A stretch of 64,000 nucleotides of DNA, from the NCBI RefSeq assembly GCF_021168555.1, contig NZ_JAJOZS010000007.1, positions 1-64,000 on the forward strand, written 5' to 3'. This document shows positions 8,569-17,471 of the stretch, in pieces. This stretch comes from Stenotrophomonas sp. MMGLT7. GTDB taxonomy: Bacteria > Pseudomonadota > Gammaproteobacteria > Xanthomonadales > Xanthomonadaceae. The notes below the pieces were generated by a model. The model saw only the letters and a program-made list of their open reading frames with translations. It was not told the origin of the DNA and did no database searches. The position numbers and the translations under genes are program-made. Each line of letters opens with the position of its first letter. Position 1 is the stretch's first letter.

Positions 8569-10337
8569 GCGGAGTGCTTTTCCCTGAACTGCATCGCGTG
8601 CAGGTGGGCGTACAGGCCGCCGAGGGCGAGCAGCTCGGCATGGGTGCCGCGCTCGACGATGCGCCCGTGGTCCATCACCAGCACCTGGTCGGCATGCTCG
8701 ATGGTGGACAGGCGATGGGCGATCACCAGCGTGGTGCGGTCCGGCATCAGCCGCTGCAGCGCATCCTGCACCAGCCGTTCCGATTCGTTGTCCAGCGCCG
8801 CGGTGGCCTCGTCCAGGATCAGGATCGGCGCGTCCTTGAGCATGGCGCGGGCGATCGCCAGGCGCTGCCGCTGGCCGCCGGACAGGCGCCCGCCACGGGC
8901 GCCGACCTCGGCCTGCAGGCCCAGCGGCAGCTGCTCGACGAACTCGCTGGCATTGGCCGAGGCCACGGCCTGGTCGACCTGCTCGGCGCTGGCCTGGCTC
9001 ATCTCGCCGTAGGCCACGTTGTCGGCGATGGTGCCGTCGAACAGCGTCACCTGCTGCCCGACCATGGCGATCTGCCGGCGCAGGTCGGCCAGCACGTAGT
9101 CCTGCAGCGGATGGCCGTCGAGCAGGATCTGCCCCGATTCGGGATCGTAGAAGCGCGGGATCAGCTTGATCAGGCTGGACTTTCCGCTGCCCGAGCGGCC
9201 GATGATCGCGGTGACCGTGCCCGGCGTGGCGGTGAAGGTCACGTCGGCCAACGCCGGCGAGCCCTGGCCCGGGTAGCGGGCGGTCACCTGGCGGAACTCG
9301 ATCAGCCCGCGGGCGCGTTCGACCCGCAGGGTCCCGCTGTTGCTCTCGTCCGGACTGTCCAGCACCGAGAACAGCCGCTGCGCCGAGGCAACGCCGCGCT
9401 GGAGCATGTTCTGCACGTTGGTCAGCTGCTTCAGCGCCGGGATGATGGCCATCATCGAGGTCATCAGCGAGACGAATTCGCCGGCGCTCAGGCGGCCCTG
9501 CAGCGCCTCGTGGCCGGCGATCAGCAGCAGCACCGCCAGGCCGACCGCGCCCAGCAGCTGCACCGCCGCCGAGGAGATGCCGCGGGTGGACTCCACCTTC
9601 ATCGCCAGGCGCAGGTTGTTGTCGGCCAGGCCGCGGTAGCGGGCCATCTCGCTGGCCTGGGCACCGTAGATCTTGACGTCCTGCTGGCTGCTCAGCGCCT
9701 GGTCGGCCGCCAGCATCAGCTGCGCGTTGCTTTCCTGGATGCGATGGCTGATGCGCCGGTAGCGCTTGGCGACCCGGTCCATCACCCAGGCCAGCGGCGG
9801 CGCCACCAGCAGGATGGTGACGGTGACCGTCCAGCTGTACCACAGCATCACCGCCAGCGAGGCGACGATCTGCAGGCTCTGCTGCACCATCACCTTCATC
9901 GCATCGACCGCGGCCTGCGCGACCTGGTCGCTGTCCGATCCCAGCCGCACCAGCATCGAGGCCACCGGTTCGGTGTCGAAACGCGCCCCGGGCAGGTGCA
10001 GGTACTTGTCCATCACCTGCACGCGGAAATCGCGGGCGATGCTCCTGGCGGCGCGGCCCATCGAGATGTCGGTCATGTAGCCGGCCACGCCGCGCAGCAC
10101 GAACAGGCCGACGATGGCCAGCGGCAGCCACAGCGCCACGTCGCGGTTGCGGGCGATGAAGGTCTCGTCGGTGATCGGCTTCATCAGCAGCAGGAAGCCG
10201 CCGCCCGCCGCCGCCTCGAGCAAGGCGCCGATCGCCGCGGCGACCAGCAGCCAGCGGTAGGGCGCGGCGTACGACAGCAGGCGCCGGTAGGTGCCCCAGG
10301 GCGAGGCATTGCGTCCGTTGTCCAGCACGTGACTCAT
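8565..10337 (-). CDS. msbA: Lipid A export ATP-binding/permease protein MsbA
   Basis: MsbA is a homodimeric ABC exporter that flips lipid A-core across the inner membrane. The 590-residue protein has an N-terminal six-helix transmembrane domain (residues about 20-320) and a C-terminal ATPase. Walker A is GRSGSGKSS (about 377), the signature LSGGQRQR (about 483), and Walker [13 protein letters not shown] (about 505), followed by the H-loop in [13 protein letters not shown]. It overlaps exbD upstream and lpxK downstream by 4 bp each, so the four envelope genes are tightly coupled. Confidence 0.96.
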   Translation of the reverse strand: MSHVLDNGRNASPWGTYRRLLSYAAPYRWLLVAAAIGALLEAAAGGGFLLLMKPITDETFIARNRDVALWLPLAIVGLFVLRGVAGYMTDISMGRAARSIARDFRVQVMDKYLHLPGARFDTEPVASMLVRLGSDSDQVAQAAVDAMKVMVQQSLQIVASLAVMLWYSWTVTVTILLVAPPLAWVMDRVAKRYRRISHRIQESNAQLMLAADQALSSQQDVKIYGAQASEMARYRGLADNNLRLAMKVESTRGISSAAVQLLGAVGLAVLLLIAGHEALQGRLSAGEFVSLMTSMMAIIPALKQLTNVQNMLQRGVASAQRLFSVLDSPDESNSGTLRVERARGLIEFRQVTARYPGQGSPALADVTFTATPGTVTAIIGRSGSGKSSLIKLIPRFYDPESGQILLDGHPLQDYVLADLRRQIAMVGQQVTLFDGTIADNVAYGEMSQASAEQVDQAVASANASEFVEQLPLGLQAEVGARGGRLSGGQRQRLAIARAMLKDAPILILDEATAALDNESERLVQDALQRLMPDRTTLVIAHRLSTIEHADQVLVMDHGRIVERGTHAELLALGGLYAHLHAMQFREKHSA

Positions 10338-10771
10338 GGCGTGCCCCCGCTGCCGGCGGCGTCGGGCGCGGTGGCGATGGCGATGCGGCGGAACCCGAGC
10401 TGCCCCAGCGCGTCCTGCGCGGTCACCACCGCCTGGTAGGGCGTGCGCGCATCGGCGCGCAGCAGCACCGGCTGCTCGCGGTCGCTGCCGGCCGCCTCGG
10501 CGATGGCACGCTTGACCGCCTCCACGTCGCTGCGCAGCACCTCGCTGTCGTTGATGAAGTAGCGGCCGTCGGCATTGATCAGCACGCTCAGCGAGCGCGG
10601 CGGCGTGGGCGAATCCTGCTCGCTGGCGGTGGGCAACTGCAGCTGCAGCGTGGAACGGGCGTCGAAGGTGGTGGTGATCACGAAGAAGATGATGAGTACG
10701 AGGATGACATCGATCAATGGCACCAGATCGATATGCGGCTCGTCCTGTGCGCGATCGTCACGGATGCGCAT
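10334..10771 (-). CDS. exbD: ExbD/TolR-family proton-channel subunit
   Basis: The 145-residue protein has one N-terminal transmembrane helix with the conserved aspartate ([20 protein letters not shown], residues 13-32) and a periplasmic domain ending in a basic, alternating strand. With ExbB it would convert proton-motive force into work on a periplasmic partner; no TonB or TolA gene is visible here. The start at 10771 is chosen because it directly precedes the short cytoplasmic tail and overlaps the exbB stop by one base. Linkage to msbA suggests a link to lipopolysaccharide traffic, but that is inferred. Confidence 0.93.
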   Translation of the reverse strand: MRIRDDRAQDEPHIDLVPLIDVILVLIIFFVITTTFDARSTLQLQLPTASEQDSPTPPRSLSVLINADGRYFINDSEVLRSDVEAVKRAIAEAAGSDREQPVLLRADARTPYQAVVTAQDALGQLGFRRIAIATAPDAAGSGGTP

Positions 10772-11448
10772 CAGGCACGGCTCTTGGCGACGGTCGCGGC
10801 GCGCGCGGCGGAATCGGCACGCGCCGGCGCGGCGGGCTGCCCGGCCCTGCCGCTCTCCAGCGCATCGAGCAGCGCGGTCGCCTCCTGCTCCATCTCGATG
10901 ACGTAGCCGGCGATGCGGCCCTTGAAATAGCGGTGGAAGATCAGCGCCGGCACCGCCACGATCATGCCGGTCGCGGTGCATACCAGCGCCTTGCCGATGC
11001 CGCCGGCGAGCTGGTTCACGTCGCCCACGCCATGGTCGAGGATGCCCAGGAACATCTGGATCATGCCCACCACCGTGCCCAGCAGGCCCAGCAGCGGTCC
11101 GGCCGACGCCACCGTGCCCAGTGCGTTCAGGAAGCGCTCCATGCGATGAACCAGATGCCGGCCGGTGTCCTCGATGCGCTCGCGCACCACTTCGCGCGGG
11201 CGGCCGCGCACGTCCAGCGCGGCCGCCAGCAGCGCGCCGAGCGGCGAGCTGCGGCGCAGCGATTCGACATGGCCGGGGTCGAGCTTGCCGCGCACCGCCC
11301 AGTTGCGGACCTCCTGGCCCAGCCCGGGCGGCAGCACCTCATTGCGACGCAGGGTCCAGAAACGCTCGAGAATGATCGCCAACGCCACTACGCCCAGCAG
11401 CAGCAGCGGCAGCATCGGCCAGCCGCCGGCCTTGACCAGTTCCCACAC
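10771..11448 (-). CDS. exbB: ExbB/TolQ/MotA-family proton-channel protein
   Basis: The 225-residue inner-membrane protein has an N-terminal helix (GWPMLPLLLLGVVALAIILE, residues 9-28) and two C-terminal helices. The latter include LGTVASAGPLLGLLGTVVGM (about 127-146) and GIGKALVCTATGMIVAVPAL, the family signatures. The start is a GTG at 11448, only 3 bp from the comEC stop. It forms the channel with the ExbD-like protein encoded next. The energised partner is not encoded nearby. Confidence 0.93.
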   Translation of the reverse strand: MWELVKAGGWPMLPLLLLGVVALAIILERFWTLRRNEVLPPGLGQEVRNWAVRGKLDPGHVESLRRSSPLGALLAAALDVRGRPREVVRERIEDTGRHLVHRMERFLNALGTVASAGPLLGLLGTVVGMIQMFLGILDHGVGDVNQLAGGIGKALVCTATGMIVAVPALIFHRYFKGRIAGYVIEMEQEATALLDALESGRAGQPAAPARADSAARAATVAKSRA

Positions 11449-11451
11449 GCG

Positions 11452-13893
11452 TCAACCCTCTGGCAAGCCTGCCGTCTGTTCTCGAACCGATAGGATAGCA
11501 GTCGCACGCACCGCTCTCGTGCGCCGCTCCGCATCCCACAGCCGTGCCCGCCAGGGCCGGTATTCACGCAGTTGCAGACCCTGCTCCCCCAGCCAGACGC
11601 GTGTCGCCCCGCTCCCGGCCGTGTCCAGCACCTCCGCGCCGGCCTCGCGCCAGCGCCGCACCACATCGCCGTTGGGATGGCCGAAGCGGTTGCCATGGCC
11701 GGACGAGATCAGCGCCAGCCGCGCCCCGGTGGCGGCGACGAAGGCCGGCTGCGAGGAACCGCCGCTGCCATGGTGCGCCACCGCGACCACCGCCGCCTGC
11801 AGTTCGCCGGGCCGGTCCCGCAGCAGCCGGCGCTCGATCACCTCGCCGATGTCGCCGGTCAGCAGCACCGCGCCGAAGCGGCTTTCCACCCTGAGCACGC
11901 AGCTGGATTCGTTGCGCAGGTAGGGAAAGCCATCGCCCGGATGCAGGAAGCGGAAGCGCACCCCGTCCCAGCTCCATTCGTCGCCGGCGATGCAGGGATC
12001 GGCATCGGCGACCGCCGAACCGGGGGGAGACAGCGTCCGGTCCGCAGGCACGGCCCCCAGCACCGCGCCCAGGCCGCCGGCATGGTCGCTGTCGCCATGG
12101 CTGATCACCACCCCATGCAGCCGCGGCTCGCCCAGCGCGCGCAGCGCCGGCACCACCACGCGCTCGCCTGCGTCGTAGCCATCGGCCACCGCCGGCCCGG
12201 CGTCGTACAGCAGCGTGTGATGCGCGGTGCGCACCACGATGGCCAGCCCCTGGCCGACATCGAGCATCGTCATCTCCAGTTCGCCCTCGCGCGGCAGCTC
12301 CCGCGCCGGGAACAACAGCGGCAGCCACAGCAGCCATGCCAGCGACTTCCCGGGCACGCCCCGCGGCATCAACAGCCAGAACGCCGCCAGCATGGCCAGG
12401 AGCAAGGCCACGTCGCGCGCTTCCGGCAGCCACCACAGCGAGAAGCGGCTGCGCGCCAGCCATTCGAACAGCGGCCAGCTCAGGTCGAAGCAGGACGCCG
12501 CCGCACGCCAGGCCCACTGCCCGCCGCCGGCATGCACGGCTTCCAGCCCGGTGCCGACCAGCGACAGCGGCACCACCACCAGCGACCACCAGGGAATGGC
12601 CACCAGATTGGCCAGCGGCCCCGCCAGCGAAGCCTGGCCGAACAGCATCACCGTGAGCGGCAACAGCCCCACCGTCGCCACGCCCTGGGCGGACAGGAAG
12701 GCCCTCAGCCTGCCCCGCGAGTCCTCTGCCCCCAGGCACCACACCAGCCAGGCCACGCCGGCGAAGCTCAGCCAGAAGCCGGCCGTCAGCAACCCAAGCG
12801 GATCCACCAGCACGATGGCGATGGCGGCGATGGCCAGCGAATCGCCCACGCTGCCGCGCCGGCGCAGGATTCGCGCCACCGCGACCACGGCGATCATCAG
12901 CACGGTACGGACCGTGGGCAGCGCGAAGCCGGCGACGGCCGCATAGCCGATGCCGGCCAGCATGGCCGCCAGCGCCGCGGCCTGCACCCGCGGCCAACGG
13001 CGTCCCAATGGCGGCCACAAGCGCCACAACGCACCGGCGAACAGCGCGAAGCAGCCGGCGACCATGCCGACATGGAAACCGGAAATGGCGATCAGATGGG
13101 TCAGGCCGCTGGCGCGCAACACCTGCCAGTCGGCGTCGTCGAGCTGCCGCGTATCGCCCAGGGCCAGCGCCTGCACGTAGCGGCTCGAAGTCGAATCGAC
13201 CGCGTCCCGGATGCGCCCGGACATGCGCTCGCGCCAGGCATCGATGCCGCCCGCCGGCCCGATCCGCTGCGCACGCTGCGGATCGCGCACCAGCGCGCTG
13301 GCGCTGATGCGCCGTGCCAGCGCGTTTCTCTCCGCGTCGAACCCGCCGGGATTGGCCAGCCCGCGCGGAGCACGCACGCGCAACTTCAGGCTCCAGCGTT
13401 CGCCGGCATGCAGCGCCGTGCGCGGACCGGGAGCGACCGCGCCGAAGTCGTCGTACCACGACACCTGCAATCGCCGCCCCCACAATGCCCGCGGCACGCC
13501 GGGAGCGGGATCGACCCGGAACAGGAAGCGGGTCCTGCGCTGCTGCACGTCGGGCAGGTCGAGCACCCTGCCGGTCAACGCGAACTCGCGGCCTTCCAGC
13601 GACGGCGGCAACCAGCCTTCCAATGCGCGCGACGCATGCAGCGCCGTCCAGGCAAAGCCCAGCACCAGCAGGACCAGCCAGGACAGCCGTGGCCAACGCC
13701 AGTACGTGGCAAAACCCATCGCGATCGCCGCCACGGAGCACCACGCCGGCATCGGCCAGGGAATGAACAGTGCCGCCAACGCTCCCGCCAGCAGCAGGCC
13801 CGCGGTCGCGACGCCCACCCTGCGCAACGCAGCGCCATCGCGCGGGCCATGATCCGCAGGAGGTGGAAGCCTTGGTTCGAGGGCAGCACACAT
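11452..13893 (-). CDS. comEC: ComEC/Rec2 DNA internalization protein
   Basis: ComEC is the inner-membrane channel for single-stranded DNA in natural transformation. The 813-residue protein has N-terminal membrane helices and an OB-like DUF4131 segment (residues about 35-210). The competence domain with many helices follows (about 230-500), starting near GLTHLIAISGFHVGMVAG. A C-terminal metallo-beta-lactamase-like domain (about 545-790) carries LDVGQGLAIVVRT and the metal-binding VVISHGDSDHAGGL. Length and order are complete. It leads the comEC-exbB-exbD-msbA-lpxK run. Confidence 0.95.
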   Translation of the reverse strand: MCAALEPRLPPPADHGPRDGAALRRVGVATAGLLLAGALAALFIPWPMPAWCSVAAIAMGFATYWRWPRLSWLVLLVLGFAWTALHASRALEGWLPPSLEGREFALTGRVLDLPDVQQRRTRFLFRVDPAPGVPRALWGRRLQVSWYDDFGAVAPGPRTALHAGERWSLKLRVRAPRGLANPGGFDAERNALARRISASALVRDPQRAQRIGPAGGIDAWRERMSGRIRDAVDSTSSRYVQALALGDTRQLDDADWQVLRASGLTHLIAISGFHVGMVAGCFALFAGALWRLWPPLGRRWPRVQAAALAAMLAGIGYAAVAGFALPTVRTVLMIAVVAVARILRRRGSVGDSLAIAAIAIVLVDPLGLLTAGFWLSFAGVAWLVWCLGAEDSRGRLRAFLSAQGVATVGLLPLTVMLFGQASLAGPLANLVAIPWWSLVVVPLSLVGTGLEAVHAGGGQWAWRAAASCFDLSWPLFEWLARSRFSLWWLPEARDVALLLAMLAAFWLLMPRGVPGKSLAWLLWLPLLFPARELPREGELEMTMLDVGQGLAIVVRTAHHTLLYDAGPAVADGYDAGERVVVPALRALGEPRLHGVVISHGDSDHAGGLGAVLGAVPADRTLSPPGSAVADADPCIAGDEWSWDGVRFRFLHPGDGFPYLRNESSCVLRVESRFGAVLLTGDIGEVIERRLLRDRPGELQAAVVAVAHHGSGGSSQPAFVAATGARLALISSGHGNRFGHPNGDVVRRWREAGAEVLDTAGSGATRVWLGEQGLQLREYRPWRARLWDAERRTRAVRATAILSVREQTAGLPEG

Positions 13894-14230
13894 GCCGGCA
13901 GGCTAGCGACCGGACATCGCGCCTCGCATCGGCGCAAGGCGCGCGTGCCTGTCGGCAAAGCCTGATTCGCCTGCGAATCCGCGCCGGCCGGACGCTGCCA
14001 TGCGCACCTGCCGGGGAGGTTCCTGCCTTGCCAGGTCTGCAGCGCTCCGGCGTCGCGTGGCAACGACAGGGCAGGAATCGCGGCGTCGACATCCGTCGCT
14101 CGCCGCCTTCGCGCTCGCGCACTGCTGCGCGGTGACGCATCGATCATCGCTCCCGCGCAGGCGGGAGCCCAGGGCACTCCCGACCTGGCCGAGCGGAGGA
14201 TCGAGCGGGCCTCCCCAGCCAGCCCTCGTT
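13894..14230. repeat. Intergenic region with a REP-type hairpin at 14149-14168
   Basis: The 337 bp between comEC and the TetR operator carry no convincing gene. At 14149-14168 an 8-bp perfect stem, GCTCCCGC with GCGGGAGC around GCAG, sits within TCATCGCTCCCGCGCAGG. This resembles the TCATTCCCGCGNAGGCGGGAATCCAG repeats common in xanthomonads. It may act as a transcript end or a REP element; no T-tract follows. Confidence 0.5.
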
Positions 14231-14249
14231 AATAGACGACCGGTCTATT
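14231..14249. promoter_or_regulatory. TetR-family (NemR-like) operator
   Basis: A perfect inverted repeat, AATAGAC-GACCG-GTCTATT, lies 9 bp upstream of the regulator start. The half-site TAGAC/GTCTA is that of NemR-type TetR repressors sensing electrophiles. Its position suggests autoregulation and control of the downstream DJ-1 and aldehyde dehydrogenase genes. Confidence 0.7.
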
Positions 14250-14258
14250 CCATGCAGG

Positions 14259-14882
14259 ATGTCCGCCATGGTCAGAACAAGCAAAGCCGAGCTCACCCGC
14301 CAGTACATCCTCGACAGCGGCCGCGAACTGGTGCTGCACAAGGGTTTCGTGGGGGTGGGACTGAAGGAGATCCTGGACACCTGCAAGGTGCCCAAGGGTT
14401 CGTTCTATCACTACTTCCCGTCCAAGGAAGCGTTCGGCTGCGTGCTGCTGGAGCAGTACGTGGGCGACTACGGACAGCGCCTGGACGCCCTGTTCGCACC
14501 CGGCACCGGCAGCGGACGCGAACGCCTGATGCGCTACTGGTCGGCATGGATCGACGACCCGGTGCTGGGCGGCTGGGCCGAACACTGCCTGGTGGTCAAG
14601 CTGGCCGCCGAGGTCGCCGACCTGTCCGGGGACATGCGCCGGATCCTGCACGACGGCGTGGCGCAACTGGTGGACCGCATCGCGGCGATGGTGGCCGAAG
14701 GCCAGCGCGACGGCTCGCTGCCGCCGTCACTGGCACCGCAGGCCACCGCGCAGACCCTGTACCAGCTGTGGCTGGGCGCCGCGCTGCTGGCCAAGCTTGG
14801 CCAGGACAAGGCCCCGCTGCAGCAGGCACTGGCCGCCACCGACCTGCTGCTGGCCCCCAATCCCGCCACCACCGGCGCCTGA
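14259..14882 (+). CDS. TetR/AcrR-family repressor, NemR-like
   Basis: The 207-residue regulator has an N-terminal helix-turn-helix (residues about 12-60: RQYILDSGRELVLHKGFVGV, then the recognition region KGSFYHYFPSKEAF). The C-terminal ligand-binding domain contains GCVLLEQYV and cysteine 117 in GWAEHCLVVKLAAEV, resembling NemR/AcuR-type electrophile sensors. An in-frame ATG four codons downstream is an alternative start. It reads into the DJ-1 and aldehyde dehydrogenase genes, 47 bp away, and a matching operator sits just upstream. The inducer is not determined; aldehydes or quinones are likely. Confidence 0.88.
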   Translation: MSAMVRTSKAELTRQYILDSGRELVLHKGFVGVGLKEILDTCKVPKGSFYHYFPSKEAFGCVLLEQYVGDYGQRLDALFAPGTGSGRERLMRYWSAWIDDPVLGGWAEHCLVVKLAAEVADLSGDMRRILHDGVAQLVDRIAAMVAEGQRDGSLPPSLAPQATAQTLYQLWLGAALLAKLGQDKAPLQQALAATDLLLAPNPATTGA

Positions 14883-14929
14883 ACGTGTTTCTGCGCGCCG
14901 CTCACCCGAACCCGAAAGGAGTCCACCCC

Positions 14930-15607
14930 ATGAAGATCCTGATCGTCCTCACCTCCCACGACCGCCTCGGCGACACCGGCAAGAAGACCGGCTTCTGGCT
15001 GGAGGAATTCGCCGCGCCCTACTACGTGTTCAAGGACGCCGGCGCGCAACTCACCCTGGTCTCGCCGCTGGGCGGGCAGCCGCCGCTGGATCCCAAGAGC
15101 GACGAGCCGGACGCGCAGACCGCCGCCACCGAGCGCTTCGGCAAGGATCCGCAGGCGCAGGACGCGCTCGCCCATACCGGCAGGCTGGCCGACGTGCGCG
15201 AGGCCGACTTCGACGCGGTGTTCTACCCCGGCGGCCACGGCCCGCTGTGGGACCTGGCCGAGGACCCGGCCTCGATCGCGCTGATCGAGGGCTTCGAGCG
15301 TGCCGGCAAGCCGCTCGGTCTGGTCTGCCACGCCCCCGGCGCGCTGCGCCGCGTACGCGGCGCCGATGGCCAGCCGCTGGTCAAGGGCCGCAAGGTCACC
15401 GGCTTCTCCAACAGCGAGGAAGCCGCGGTACAGCTGACCGACGTGGTGCCGTTCCTGATCGAGGACGAATTCAAGCGCCAGGGCGGGCTGTACGAGAAGG
15501 GCCCCGACTGGCAACCGCATGTCGTCGTCGCCGGCCGCCTGGTCACCGGCCAGAACCCGGCCAGTTCCGAGGCCGTGGCCGAAGCCCTGCTCAAGCAGTT
15601 GGCCTGA
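14930..15607 (+). CDS. DJ-1/PfpI-family protein (class I glutamine amidotransferase-like)
   Basis: The 225-residue protein has the nucleophile elbow GLVCHAPGAL (Cys about residue 138) and the FYPGGHGPLWDL segment. Together with KTGFWLEEFAAPYYVF near the N-terminus these are typical of Hsp31-like methylglyoxal-handling members. Such proteins detoxify methylglyoxal or repair glycated molecules in the cytoplasm. The ATG at 14930 follows an AAAGGA ribosome-binding site. The gene lies between the TetR regulator and an aldehyde dehydrogenase on the same strand, supporting a reactive-carbonyl role. Confidence 0.9.
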   Translation: MKILIVLTSHDRLGDTGKKTGFWLEEFAAPYYVFKDAGAQLTLVSPLGGQPPLDPKSDEPDAQTAATERFGKDPQAQDALAHTGRLADVREADFDAVFYPGGHGPLWDLAEDPASIALIEGFERAGKPLGLVCHAPGALRRVRGADGQPLVKGRKVTGFSNSEEAAVQLTDVVPFLIEDEFKRQGGLYEKGPDWQPHVVVAGRLVTGQNPASSEAVAEALLKQLA

Positions 15608-15641
15608 CCGCCCTCCCCATTTCCCTTTCCGGAGTCGAGAC

Positions 15642-17060
15642 ATGAATTCTCCCGTGACCGCCGCCACCCTGGCCGCGACCGTTGCCGCGATGAAGCGCGC
15701 CCACGTGCAGGACGGCCCGGCCAGCGCCGGACTGCGCCGCGACCGCCTCGGCCGTGCCGCCAGGCTGCTGACCGAGAACCACAAGGAACTGGATGCCGCG
15801 ATCGGCGCCGACTACGGCCACCGCAGCCCCTACCAGAGCCTGATGGCCGACGTGCTGTCCTCGGTGGGTGCCCTGCAGTACGCCGCCGAGAACGTGGAGC
15901 AATGGATGCAGGCCGACGAGCAGCCGGCGCCCGGCCCCGGCATGCAGGCCCGGGTGCAGTACCAGCCGCTGGGCGTGGTCGGCATCATCAGTCCGTGGAA
16001 CTTCCCGCTCAACCTGGCCTTCAGCCCGCTGGCGGGCGTGTTCGCCGCCGGCAACCGCGCCCTGATCAAGCCGTCCGAGCTGACCCCGCGCACCGCCGGA
16101 CTGCTGGCCGAACTGGTCGGCCGCTACTTCGATCCGCTGGAACTGACCACCGTGCTCGGCGACGCCGAGGTCGGTGCGGCCTTCAGCGCGCAGGCCTTCG
16201 ACCACCTGGTGTTCACCGGCAGCACCGGCGTTGGCCGCCAGGTGATGCGCGCCGCCGCCGAGAACCTGGTGCCGGTGACGCTGGAGCTGGGCGGCAAGTC
16301 GCCGGTGGTGCTGGACACCGATGCCGACGTGCAGGTGGCGGCCGAGCGCGTGCTGACGGTCAAGACCTTCAACGCCGGGCAGATCTGCATCTCCCCCGAC
16401 TACGTACTGCTGCCCGAGGCCGCGCGCGATGCCTTCGTTGAACATGCGCGCCGCTTCGTCACCCGCAGCTTCCCGACGCTGCAGGACAACCCGGACTACA
16501 CCTCGATCGTCAGCGACCGCCACTTCCAGCGCCTGCAGCGGCTGCTGGACGACGCCCGCGCCAGGGGCGCCACGGTGATCGGGCTGCAACCGCAGGGCGA
16601 ACCCGAGGCCGATGCGGCCAGCCGCAAACTGGCGCCGACGCTGGTGCTCGACGCCAGCGACGAGATGCAGCTGATGCAGGAGGAGATCTTCGGGCCGATC
16701 CTGCCGCTCAAGACCTACCGCGATGCCGACGAGGCGCTGGACTACATCAACGCCCATCCGCGCCCGCTGGCCGCCTACTACTTCGGCAACGACGCCGCGC
16801 GCCAGCAGCGCTTCGGCGAGCGCACCACCTCCGGCGCGCTGGTGATCAACGACGTGATGACCCACGCCACGGTCGAGAGCGTGCCGTTCGGCGGCGTCGG
16901 TGCCTCCGGCATCGGCGCCTACCACGGCATCCACGGCTTCCGCCGCTTCAGCCACGCCAAGGCAGTGGTGGTGCAGAGCCCGGGCGGCGAATCCAACCTG
17001 CGCCTGCGCGCCCCCTATGCCGACGGCCTGGCGCAGGTCGAATCGCTGCTGGCGGGCTGA
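15642..17060 (+). CDS. Aldehyde dehydrogenase, coniferyl-aldehyde dehydrogenase type
   Basis: The 472-residue NAD(P)-dependent enzyme has IISPWNFPLNLAFSP (residues about 112-126), FTGSTGVGRQV (about 190), the catalytic Glu in TLELGGKSPVV (about 212) and catalytic Cys in NAGQICISPDYVL (about 246). The latter pattern, with APDYVL-like sequence after the Cys, is that of coniferyl aldehyde dehydrogenases. It probably oxidises aromatic or aliphatic aldehydes to acids. It follows the DJ-1 gene by 34 bp in the TetR-controlled operon. Confidence 0.92.
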   Translation: MNSPVTAATLAATVAAMKRAHVQDGPASAGLRRDRLGRAARLLTENHKELDAAIGADYGHRSPYQSLMADVLSSVGALQYAAENVEQWMQADEQPAPGPGMQARVQYQPLGVVGIISPWNFPLNLAFSPLAGVFAAGNRALIKPSELTPRTAGLLAELVGRYFDPLELTTVLGDAEVGAAFSAQAFDHLVFTGSTGVGRQVMRAAAENLVPVTLELGGKSPVVLDTDADVQVAAERVLTVKTFNAGQICISPDYVLLPEAARDAFVEHARRFVTRSFPTLQDNPDYTSIVSDRHFQRLQRLLDDARARGATVIGLQPQGEPEADAASRKLAPTLVLDASDEMQLMQEEIFGPILPLKTYRDADEALDYINAHPRPLAAYYFGNDAARQQRFGERTTSGALVINDVMTHATVESVPFGGVGASGIGAYHGIHGFRRFSHAKAVVVQSPGGESNLRLRAPYADGLAQVESLLAG

Positions 17061-17180
17061 CCGCCAGCGGCGATCACTCCGACGTGCGCACTGCCGATCA
17101 ACGGTTCGACGTCAGGCGATACACAATCAAGTACGGGAGGCTGGCCGACCACATGGCCAGCCTGCACTGATGCCGTGGCT

Positions 17181-17196
17181 GCGGCGATAGACACCA
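17181..17196 (-). repeat. Island arm-type repeat, left copy 1
   Basis: The minus strand reads TGGTGTCTATCGCCGC, a variant of the GGTGGCTATCGCCGGC motif repeated at both ends of the low-GC island. It lies 15 bp from the guaA-end-like core. Confidence 0.5.
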
Positions 17197-17207
17197 AAAA
17201 CCCTGGC

Positions 17208-17220
17208 GTCACCACTCAAT
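17208..17220 (-). other. Putative att core, left (guaA 3'-end-like)
   Basis: The minus strand reads ATTGAGTGGTGAC. The guaA gene ends ATTGAGTGGGAGTGA (23715-23729), so the nine bases ATTGAGTGG are repeated in the same orientation on both sides of the island. The match is short but lies at the composition boundary, and both copies are followed 21-24 nt later by CTATCGCCG. Confidence 0.5.
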
Positions 17221-17290
17221 AGTAAACGGGAAGGTCTGGATCCGACCTCTGGGGGATTGCCGTCAGTTCTGTCTCCGACCCGTTCTGCTG

Positions 17291-17308
17291 GCCGGCGATA
17301 GCCACCGA
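17291..17308 (-). repeat. Island arm-type repeat, left copy 2
   Basis: The minus strand reads TCGGTGGCTATCGCCGGC, identical over 18 bp to 23612-23629 at the other end of the island and in the same orientation. Such repeats at element ends are typical of arm-binding sites for tyrosine integrases. Confidence 0.65.
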
Positions 17309-17471
17309 CAGAAAACGCAACTTATCTTTTTAAGATAAACAAGTTACGTAACTTTCATCGATACCTGGCGCGCGGTGATAGGGTGTCTTGGGAAGTCGGA
17401 CGGCAGCGTGGAATTTCGATTTAACAGGTCGGCTGCATAGCGACTAATACCGCTGCAGGAGGAGCGACGAA

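Larger units (their letters stand above)
17061..17471. other. Intergenic junction: left end of the guaA-linked island
   Basis: The 411 bp hold no gene. A hairpin at 17138-17163 (AGGCTGGCC with GGCCAGCCT) may end the aldehyde dehydrogenase transcript. From about 17180 the region carries island-end repeats and a guaA-end-like core, listed separately. Base composition drops sharply after about 17310 with AT-rich tracts. Confidence 0.6.
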
